The position numbers and the translations under genes are program-made. Below are positions 57,685-64,000 of a stretch of 64,000 bases of DNA, piece after piece. The stretch comes from Micavibrio_B sp964399985 (GTDB taxonomy: Bacteria > Pseudomonadota > Alphaproteobacteria > Micavibrionales > Micavibrionaceae): contig CAYNRY010000003.1 of assembly GCA_964399985.1 (NCBI GenBank), positions 372,001-436,000 on the forward strand. The letters run 5' to 3'. The notes under the pieces were generated by a model that did no database searches, was not told the origin of the DNA, and worked only from the letters and a program-made list of their open reading frames with translations. The first letter of the stretch is position 1, and every line of letters starts with the position of its first letter.

Positions 57685-58315
57685 ATGAGATCTCTACAGA
57701 TTTGGTAATAGGGGCAAATTCTTTTCGGTTTTGCGAGTATTCAAGCAGGTTGCCGCTATACATATCGAAAAGCCATGCTCGTATAGTAATGCGGTTTTCA
57801 CTCAAGGCTTTTTTTACGCTTGGGTAAGTATCAAGATTTTTAATGCTTTCCAACACAATTTGTTCTTCCGTGTGGCGAAGTAATTCATCATGCGTGCATT
57901 GAATCGCATCACAATTCTTCTTGGCTTTTTCCATCCCGGATTTTGCGACTTCCACAAAGCTGAAAATCTCTTCGTCATCTATTTTTTCGACCAAGGCTTT
58001 AATTGCGCCGCAACCCGTGTGCCCAAGGACGATGATTTCCTTTGTCGCATTGTGTTCCAGCGCGAATTGAAGGGCGGCGGCAAGAGCTGTGCCTTTTTTG
58101 TAAGGGCGAACAATCGCCCCCATAGCTTTATGCGCAAAGAAAGTCCCTGGTTCCGGCTGGAAAATCGTCCCGGGATCGGATCGGCTATCGATACAAGAAA
58201 TGACAAAGTAATCTGGCGATTGACCTTTCTCGACCAATTCCGGCATAAGCCCACCATCACTTTCATAGTGATCGTTTCTGAATTTCTGAAAGCCTGCAAG
58301 GAGAGGATGCGCCAT
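57677..58315 (-). CDS. Beta-type carbonic anhydrase, between carA and carB
   Basis: A 212-residue zinc enzyme interconverting CO2 and bicarbonate. The zinc ligands are Cys41 (in ISCIDSRSDPGTIF), His99 and Cys102 (in LGHTGCGAIKALVEK); Asp43 and Arg45 form the activating pair. Length is usual for the class. It overlaps carB by 8 nt and starts 2 nt after the end of the ICMT-like gene, so it is co-translated in the carA-to-carB operon. Bicarbonate is a substrate of CarB, so a supply role is a strong, though untested, inference. Confidence 0.92.
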   Translation of the reverse strand: MAHPLLAGFQKFRNDHYESDGGLMPELVEKGQSPDYFVISCIDSRSDPGTIFQPEPGTFFAHKAMGAIVRPYKKGTALAAALQFALEHNATKEIIVLGHTGCGAIKALVEKIDDEEIFSFVEVAKSGMEKAKKNCDAIQCTHDELLRHTEEQIVLESIKNLDTYPSVKKALSENRITIRAWLFDMYSGNLLEYSQNRKEFAPITKSVEISYA

Positions 58316-58317
58316 TC

Positions 58318-59085
58318 CTATCGACCTTCGACTTTCAAAACTTTGGTATGTTTCTTAAGGTAGCGCAAAGTGAGTGCAACGGCCAAAATAATTCCAAACA
58401 TAACCGGCCAAATAATGTCATCCTGAAGCCATAGCCAGAAATTTTCCCGTTCGATAACAAGATCCGTGATCATTTCGGTGACAAGAAAAGCAGTGCCAAT
58501 AGCGAGCAATCCCGGATATTCACGCTTCAATACGGTTTTCCATGAAAATGTCATTTCCGGCGCGCTCCATTGTCTAAAGCGCGGAATGATTATCGGCGTG
58601 TTTTCCCGCCATGTGTTATAGCGCTCACCGAATTTATCATGCAGGAATTTCTCTTCGGCAAGGATAATACGCTCCATGTATATAAAGAAGACGAGCGAGA
58701 AAATTAAAACCAGCCACCACACTTTGATGGAAAGGATAACCCCAAGAATAATAATGAAGTTGCCCAGATAAAGCGGGTTGCGGACAATTGAATACATGCC
58801 GCTGGTATTCAAATGGTCGGCGCGTTGCTCAGTCGTGTTGCGACCAGATGTGCTACCCGGGATAAAGCCGACGGTGAAGCAGCGTATAGCCAAGCCAATC
58901 AGTGAAATCATAAAACAGATTAGGACAACAAAGTCTTCGAAGTCATCGCCTATAGCTTCCTCGACATAGGTGCTTTCTTCGAAGGCGATTGCCATCGGTG
59001 GAATGAGAAGAAGAGGGATGTAGCTTCTCCAGCGAAAGAAGAAATGCCCGGATTTAATCATCGAATTATAAAGGCTCATAATCAT
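58318..59085 (-). CDS. Isoprenylcysteine carboxyl methyltransferase (ICMT)-like membrane protein
   Basis: A 255-residue polytopic membrane protein of the ICMT/PEMT fold. About five hydrophobic segments; the signature near the middle is TSGMYSIVRNPLYLGNFIII and, after a helix, ILAEEKFLHDKFGERYNTW, the SAM/lipid-headgroup site shared by ICMT, NnrU-like and phospholipid methyltransferases. The substrate in bacteria is mostly unknown. The first ATG is 59085; 59079 is an alternative. It overlaps carA by 4 nt (ATGA) and lies 2 nt upstream of the carbonic anhydrase start. Confidence 0.8.
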   Translation of the reverse strand: MIMSLYNSMIKSGHFFFRWRSYIPLLLIPPMAIAFEESTYVEEAIGDDFEDFVVLICFMISLIGLAIRCFTVGFIPGSTSGRNTTEQRADHLNTSGMYSIVRNPLYLGNFIIILGVILSIKVWWLVLIFSLVFFIYMERIILAEEKFLHDKFGERYNTWRENTPIIIPRFRQWSAPEMTFSWKTVLKREYPGLLAIGTAFLVTEMITDLVIERENFWLWLQDDIIWPVMFGIILAVALTLRYLKKHTKVLKVEGR

Positions 59086-60266
59086 GCACTCTTTTTATGG
59101 TCACGGATCATATCAATAAACCGCCCGAACAGATAATGACTGTCCATTGGTCCCGGCGATGCCTCGGGATGGTATTGAACTGAGAAGGCAGGTTTGTCTT
59201 TGCAACGTAATCCCTCATTTGACTGATCAAAGAGGGAAATATGGGTCACTTCGACATTGGATGGCAATGTTTCCGGCAGAACTTCGAACCCGTGGTTTTG
59301 TGAAGTGATTTCGACCTTACCAGTTTGGATATCTTTTACTGGCTGGTTCGCGCCGCGATGGCCCATATGCATTTTTGCAGTCTTGCCGCCGAGCGCGAGC
59401 GCCAGCATCTGGTGACCCAGACAAATCCCGAAGATTGGCATGTTGTTGGCAAGCAATTCCTGAATAACCGGAACCGCATATTTACCTGTCGCTGCCGGAT
59501 CGCCCGGGCCGTTGGATAGGAAGACGCCATCCGGTTTGTGAGTCATGATATCTTCGGCAGTTGAAGAAGCTGGAACGACAGTGACTTTGCACCCGCTGGC
59601 CGCGAGACAGCGCAGGATGTTGCGCTTTGCGCCGTAGTCGATAGCGACAACGTTGAATTCAGGATTGGTCTGCTTGCCGTAGCCGTCTTTTAAATCCCAC
59701 AAAGTTTCATCCCAGAAATATGTCTGCGTGCAGGAAACATCCTTGGCAAGATCGAGCCCGTCGAGGCCGTGCCATTCCTGCGCTTGTTTGAATAAAGCGT
59801 CCAGATCGAATTTGCCGTCGGCTTTATAAGCGATGACGCCGTTCGGTGCGCCGATATCGCGAATACGGGCGGTTAGGGCGCGCGTATCGATACCGGAGAT
59901 ACCCGGCAAGTCATAGCTTTTTAGCCATGCATCAAGATGTTTGCCTGAGCGCCAGTTGGATGGATTGGTAACATCCTCGCGCACGATCAATCCGCAAGCT
60001 GCCGGATTGATGGTTTCGATATCTTCTTCGTTGGTGCCTGTATTACCGATATGGGGGAAGGTGAAGGCGATAATCTGTCCGGCATAGGATGGATCGGTCA
60101 GGATTTCCTGATATCCGGTCATTGACGTGTTAAAGCAAATTTCGCCGACGCGGGTTATTTCCGCGCCAAAGCCTTTGCCCCATAGAACGGTTCCGTCATT
60201 GAGAACAATGACGCCGGTCGCATCTTTTGGTTGCTGGGAAGTTTTAAGTTTTGCTGTTTCAGCCAT
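59082..60266 (-). CDS. carA: Carbamoyl-phosphate synthase small subunit
   Basis: A 394-residue glutaminase subunit that supplies ammonia to CarB. The N-terminal CarA domain is followed by a class I glutamine amidotransferase domain (about residues 200-385): GVFLSNGPGDP (oxyanion loop), the nucleophile Cys in FGICLGHQMLALALGGKT, then SQNHGFEV and the catalytic His/Glu in QYHPEASPGPMDS. Length is normal. First gene of the operon carA-ICMT-carbonic anhydrase-carB-ABC. Its divergent neighbour is yqeY. Confidence 0.97.
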   Translation of the reverse strand: MAETAKLKTSQQPKDATGVIVLNDGTVLWGKGFGAEITRVGEICFNTSMTGYQEILTDPSYAGQIIAFTFPHIGNTGTNEEDIETINPAACGLIVREDVTNPSNWRSGKHLDAWLKSYDLPGISGIDTRALTARIRDIGAPNGVIAYKADGKFDLDALFKQAQEWHGLDGLDLAKDVSCTQTYFWDETLWDLKDGYGKQTNPEFNVVAIDYGAKRNILRCLAASGCKVTVVPASSTAEDIMTHKPDGVFLSNGPGDPAATGKYAVPVIQELLANNMPIFGICLGHQMLALALGGKTAKMHMGHRGANQPVKDIQTGKVEITSQNHGFEVLPETLPSNVEVTHISLFDQSNEGLRCKDKPAFSVQYHPEASPGPMDSHYLFGRFIDMIRDHKKSA

Positions 60267-60392
60267 GATCTAGCGTCTTTCTTTTTATAAGGCACTAGAA
60301 AGCGATTTTAATAACGAAAATCGATGTCTTGTACAACATGAATCTTGATGTTCACCTCTTTTTCTGCGAAATCAGTGTTCAGGAGAATTTAA

Positions 60393-60854
60393 ATGTCAAA
60401 ACGCGCCGAAATTACCACCGCCATGAAAGAAGCCATGAAAGCGAAGGATGAGATGATGCTCTCCACGACTCGCCTGATTCTGGCAAAGATGAAAGATCTC
60501 GACATCGAAGACCGCGTAAAGGGTAATCAGGACGGAATCGGCGATCCCCAGATTTTATCCATGATGCAGGGAATGATCAAGCAGCGCGCCGAAAGCGCCA
60601 AAGTCTACCGCGAAGGCAACCGCCCGGAGTTGGCGGAAAAAGAAGAGTCCGAGATCAGGGCAATCGAAACCTTTTTGCCTAAGCAATTATCCGATGCTGA
60701 AATTGAGCAAGTCGTTGGTGATGTCATCACCAAGGTCGGCGCAACATCTGTCAAAGACATGGGCAAGGTCATGGCTGAATTGAAAGCCAATTACGCAGGC
60801 CAGCTAGATATGGGCAAGGCCGGAGTTGTGATTAAAGCGAAATTGGGCGGTTAG
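60393..60854 (+). CDS. GatB/YqeY-family protein
   Basis: A 153-residue protein of the YqeY family, which is homologous to the C-terminal helical domain of GatB (tRNA-dependent amidotransferase). Motifs are TTAMKEAMKAKDEMMLSTTR, PQILSMMQGMIKQRAESAKV, ESEIRAIETFLPKQLSDAEI and the closing DMGKAGVVIKAKLGG. It is found as an accessory to tRNA-associated proteins, role unproven. It often precedes dnaG in Alphaproteobacteria, as it does here with one gene between. Converges with the phosphotransferase gene, stop codons overlapping. Confidence 0.92.
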   Translation: MSKRAEITTAMKEAMKAKDEMMLSTTRLILAKMKDLDIEDRVKGNQDGIGDPQILSMMQGMIKQRAESAKVYREGNRPELAEKEESEIRAIETFLPKQLSDAEIEQVVGDVITKVGATSVKDMGKVMAELKANYAGQLDMGKAGVVIKAKLGG

Positions 60855-61759
60855 GAAACATGCGCCGTTTTATAGCCTGTAATGTGCTCAATTTTTCCTA
60901 AAGCTCGATATACCTCGCTAACGGCATGATGATATGTTGCGGTATTTGCTTCAGAGTAAGCAGCTTGGCCAGCCCACATGTTTAGATCAGTTAATATAAT
61001 CATATCAGGGTCAATTTTTTCCTGAATTGCATCTTCATAGCCTTTTATAAAATCTGTTCTTAAGGCAGGCGAGAGATTTACAAAATCCGTTAAACGATTG
61101 AGGCATGGCCCAGTTTGGGAAAAATCTATAAGGCCACTAACTCGTGCTTTATCATCAATCAATATATTTCCGGCATGGTAATCGCCATGAATCACACTGC
61201 TAATAAGATGTTCTTGAAGATAATCGTTTGCAATTGAAAGTGCGTTGTTCACTTCAGGGCTTAGGCTTGGAACCTGCATAACGTTAGCGCCGCGTTCCGG
61301 TACATGCGTGAATAACCATTCTGCTTTCAAGCTGGTAGCTTTGTGGTGAAATTCGCCTAAGACTTCGCCGGTATGACGGAAATAACGCTCAACCTCTTTA
61401 GGCGAGAACACCCCGTCTTCCCATGTTGCCTGATTTCCTGATATTTTAGTCATGCGGTAACTCGCATAGAAATCGGGCGATTGAAGTTCTATAGGCTCGC
61501 CCAGAAGTTCGGGAATTTGAAATCCGGTAATACCTGCATTTTGAAGCACTTGAAGATTGGATATCTCCTTTTGCAATTCACGCTCCGACCACTGTTGCTG
61601 TTGAGTATTTTGCTTACGGTGTATAAGTTTGCTGACCGTGCCATCCTTATGTGAAACGACTGCGCCGTAATTCCCTGATGCTATGTAATAAGCATCGCCG
61701 AAAAGAGAGGGGTTCTCTCTTGCAACGCGTTTAAAGGCTTCCAGAAGGTGGCACGACAT
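60851..61759 (-). CDS. Aminoglycoside/choline phosphotransferase-fold kinase
   Basis: A 302-residue APH-fold kinase. The ATP-binding N lobe has SGNYGAVVSHKDGTVSKLIH (Lys about residue 43), Brenner's catalytic motif is VIHGDYHAGNILIDDKARVS (about residues 188-207) and the metal motif GLIDFSQTGPC. The substrate is not readable; relatives phosphorylate choline, antibiotics, or amino sugars. The gene is AT-rich compared with yqeY and dnaG on either side, and interrupts their usual adjacency, so it was probably inserted there. Its stop codon overlaps that of yqeY (TTAG). Confidence 0.82.
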   Translation of the reverse strand: MSCHLLEAFKRVARENPSLFGDAYYIASGNYGAVVSHKDGTVSKLIHRKQNTQQQQWSERELQKEISNLQVLQNAGITGFQIPELLGEPIELQSPDFYASYRMTKISGNQATWEDGVFSPKEVERYFRHTGEVLGEFHHKATSLKAEWLFTHVPERGANVMQVPSLSPEVNNALSIANDYLQEHLISSVIHGDYHAGNILIDDKARVSGLIDFSQTGPCLNRLTDFVNLSPALRTDFIKGYEDAIQEKIDPDMIILTDLNMWAGQAAYSEANTATYHHAVSEVYRALGKIEHITGYKTAHVS

Positions 61760-61855
61760 TCAAAATCTCTTTTTTAGAATGATATTAAAAATCTTTAATT
61801 ATGTCAAATTTGTTACTTCTGGAGAATCGGCTAAAAAGCTTGCTATAACCTCTTC

Positions 61856-63697
61856 ATGTCCATCCCGCCGCGTTTTGTCGAAGATCTTCGTGATCGCCTG
61901 ACTCTGTCTGAAATCATTCAGCGGAAGGTTAAGCTTGCGCGCTCGGGCAGAGAGTTCAAAGGCTGCTGCCCGTTTCACCATGAAAAAACGCCATCCTTCT
62001 ATGTAAACGATGAAAAGCAGTTTTATCATTGCTTTGGCTGCGGCGCGCACGGCGATGCGGTCGGCTTTGTCATGCAAAGCGACAATCTGTCTTTTATCGA
62101 GGCGGTGGAATCGCTGGCCGCGCAAGCGGGCATGCAGGTTCCTAAGCAATCGCCCGAGGCTATTGAAAGAGCCAAAACCGAAAAAAGCCTGCATTCACTT
62201 TTAGAAGATACCTGCAAATGGTTTGAGGATCGCCTGCGCGAAGGTAAAAATCGTGAGGTTTTGGAATATCTTACCAAGCGAGGTTTAAGCGAAGAGACAA
62301 TCTCCGGCTTTCGTCTTGGCTATGCGCCTGCTGATGATCAGGGCCTTCGGAAATTTCTGAAAGAGAAGGGCTATACCGACGCCCAGATGATAGAATCCTC
62401 TGTGCTTCGCCCGAGCCAGACTGGCCGCGAGCCGTACGGATTTTTCCGTGACCGCGTTATGTTTCCGGTCGCAGATATGCGCGGGCGGATCGTTGCCTTT
62501 TCCGGTCGCGTTTTGCCAGAACATATCCGCCCGTTAAAAGACCCGACCAAAAAACCACCTAAATATATTAACTCGACCGACACGCCGCTCTTCCATAAAG
62601 GCCGAATGTTATACGCCCAGCAACATGCCCGCTCGGCGGCCAGCGATCATACGTTGTTGGTCGTCGAAGGTCAGATGGATGTCATTGCCTGTAATCAGGC
62701 TGGATTGAAAGGCGCCGTTGCGCCGCTTGGTACGGCGTTGACCGAGGACCAGATTTCCGTCTTGTGGAAGATGATTCCGCATGAAAGAAAAGAGCCAGTC
62801 CTTTGTTTTGATGGGGATAATGCGGGCTATCGTGCCGCGGTGAGGGCGGCGGATCGGATCCTGCCACTGCTGAAATCAAACCAGTCCGTAAAATTTGCTT
62901 TCCTGCCGGAAGGGGAAGATCCGGATACATTTATCTCGTCACGAGGCTTAACCTCCTTCGAAGATAAATTATCTAAGTCACTCACGTTGTTAGATTTTTT
63001 ATGGGCGCACCATACGACAGAGAAAGATTTCTCTTCACCGGAAATGCGGGCAGGGTTGACGGCGCTCCTCGATAGTTTGGCGGCGAAAATTCAGGATTCT
63101 TCTGTCCAGTATCATTACAAACAGGCGTTTCGTGAAAAGACCCGCAGCCTGTTTTTCGATACGGGAAGTTTCAAAAATAAAAATTCTTTTCAAAAGAAGA
63201 TCTTGGCTCCGTCTATTACTTTACCGCCTATTCGTAAGAAACAAGATTTCGTGCCGCAAATCGTGCTAACGGCGATACTTAACCATCCATTTCTCTACGC
63301 TCATTTCGCCGAACAGTTGATCCAGCTCCCCATTGACGAGCCGGACTTATCGCGGCTTTTCAGTGCGCTTTTGGATTATTTGGCGGGAGAGGATACGGAA
63401 AGCCTTGACAAACAAGCGCTTAGCCTCCATTTAAGTGATGTCGGATTGGCCGATATTGCAATGAAACTTACGCACGAACGCGTTTACCTCCATGCTGGCT
63501 TTTGCCGACCCGATGCCAATCCGGAAACAGCGCTGCAAGGTTTAAAAGACTTGTGGGAAAATTGGGAGAGATCTCGTCTCGCGGAAGATATCCATTCTGC
63601 GCGGGCGGTTTTTCGTCTTTCAATGACCCCCGAGAATGAAAGCCGCATGTTTGCGCTTCAGCAACTGCAACGGGATAAGGATACAGGAACTGATTGA
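61856..63697 (+). CDS. dnaG: DNA primase
   Basis: A 613-residue primase that makes RNA primers for replication. N-terminal CHC2 zinc domain (about residues 39-65; KGCCPFHHEKTPSF and FYHCFGCGAHGDAVG), the RNA polymerase core with SGFRLGYAPADDQGL and FRDRVMFPVADMRGRIVAFS, a TOPRIM segment LLVVEGQMDVIACNQAGLKG with CFDGDNAGYRAAVRA, and a C-terminal helicase-binding region (about 490-610). Length is normal. It is followed by the rpoD-like gene, as in the macromolecular-synthesis operon. Confidence 0.95.
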   Translation: MSIPPRFVEDLRDRLTLSEIIQRKVKLARSGREFKGCCPFHHEKTPSFYVNDEKQFYHCFGCGAHGDAVGFVMQSDNLSFIEAVESLAAQAGMQVPKQSPEAIERAKTEKSLHSLLEDTCKWFEDRLREGKNREVLEYLTKRGLSEETISGFRLGYAPADDQGLRKFLKEKGYTDAQMIESSVLRPSQTGREPYGFFRDRVMFPVADMRGRIVAFSGRVLPEHIRPLKDPTKKPPKYINSTDTPLFHKGRMLYAQQHARSAASDHTLLVVEGQMDVIACNQAGLKGAVAPLGTALTEDQISVLWKMIPHERKEPVLCFDGDNAGYRAAVRAADRILPLLKSNQSVKFAFLPEGEDPDTFISSRGLTSFEDKLSKSLTLLDFLWAHHTTEKDFSSPEMRAGLTALLDSLAAKIQDSSVQYHYKQAFREKTRSLFFDTGSFKNKNSFQKKILAPSITLPPIRKKQDFVPQIVLTAILNHPFLYAHFAEQLIQLPIDEPDLSRLFSALLDYLAGEDTESLDKQALSLHLSDVGLADIAMKLTHERVYLHAGFCRPDANPETALQGLKDLWENWERSRLAEDIHSARAVFRLSMTPENESRMFALQQLQRDKDTGTD

Positions 63698-63786
63698 TAA
63701 GTCAGTTGGAAACTCCTCTACCCCTTTGTTTTTTCTGCAAAATCAGGTTAAATCGGCGAATCGGAATATTCAGGTAAACGGAAAAC

Positions 63787-64000
63787 ATGGCAATGGCGGC
63801 AAAGAAACCGGCGAAACAGGCACCAAAAGCACAGGCGAAAAAACCACCTGTTGCGGCAAAAAAAGCATCTCCTGCGAAACCTGCACCGAAAGCCGCAGCC
63901 AAGCCTGCATCGAAACCAATTCCAAAAGCCGCCGTGAAATCCGCTCCCGTTAAAAACGAAAAGCTTACGAAACAAGCTGCGCCCGTAAAAAAAATAACCA
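63787..64000 (+). CDS. rpoD: Probable RNA polymerase sigma factor RpoD (N-terminal extension only)
   Basis: An open frame from ATG 63787 to the right edge (71 codons). The sequence seen is only a Lys/Ala/Pro-rich tract (AKKPAKQAPKAQAKKP, AKPAPKAAAKPASKP). It shows no sigma region. The assignment to rpoD rests on its place directly after dnaG and on the Lys/Ala-rich N-terminal extension of RpoD in many Alphaproteobacteria. A histone H1-like or other KAP-rich protein is possible. A second ATG at 63793 is a possible alternative start. Confidence 0.55.
   Translation, partial: MAMAAKKPAKQAPKAQAKKPPVAAKKASPAKPAPKAAAKPASKPIPKAAVKSAPVKNEKLTKQAAPVKKIT

Overview
The window looks like chromosomal DNA of a free-living alphaproteobacterium of moderate G+C with dense gene packing. 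The evidence is several gene orders usual in Alphaproteobacteria: xseB-ispA-dxs-tlyA, ispH-thrB-rnhA, serS-pcm-M23 peptidase-yajC-secD-secF-Mth938, carA/carB/greA and dnaG followed by an rpoD-like gene. An ELM1-family protein, a Rickettsia-type 17 kDa lipoprotein and a PaaI/YdiI thioesterase fit the same picture. A Micavibrio- or Rhodospirillales-like lineage is my best guess, but it is inference. There is no prophage, integrase, IS transposase, CRISPR array or rRNA operon.

Layout. 1-6 kb: start of a YejA-like peptide-binding protein, a PfkB adenosine kinase, a TetR regulator, a four-helix-bundle (23S intervening-sequence type) gene inside 28-bp inverted repeats, ribokinase, a PIN-like DUF5615 protein, PCD dehydratase, a metallopeptidase relative without its zinc motif, and an unknown two-gene unit with an apparently leaderless promoter. 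6-13 kb: pdxH, surface lipoprotein, a large unknown protein, fabI-thioesterase-aroC, sppA. 13-22 kb: isoprenoid genes (dxs, ispA, ispH) with tlyA, xseB, thrB and rnhA. 22-33 kb: class A PBP, mgtE, malic enzyme, tRNA-Leu(GAG), lipB, formylglutamate amidohydrolase, epmA. 32-40 kb: serS, pcm, NlpD-like protein, yajC-secD-secF-Mth938, with surE absent. 40-52 kb: CHASE hybrid histidine kinase and response regulator, Fe-SOD, a divergent S11 peptidase-like protein, a shortened squalene/phytoene-synthase relative, LysR, trxB, ELM1, Lrp/AsnC, and an AT-rich SDR-methyltransferase pair. 52-64 kb: greA, MsbA-type ABC exporter, the operon carA-ICMT-carbonic anhydrase-carB, yqeY, phosphotransferase, dnaG and the start of rpoD.

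Themes. (1) A family of short palindromic repeats with compensatory stem changes is scattered through the window, and three copies are translated in frame inside genes, including thrB, as Rickettsia palindromic elements are. (2) A four-helix-bundle gene is packaged between inverted repeats like a small mobile cassette. (3) A beta-carbonic anhydrase lies between carA and carB, where it could feed bicarbonate to carbamoyl-phosphate synthetase. (4) Many convergent gene pairs overlap at, or abut on, their stop codons. (5) Several family members have lost catalytic residues (metallopeptidase, NlpD-like M23, SDR-like protein). Functions come from reading translated sequence and family knowledge; no database search was run.
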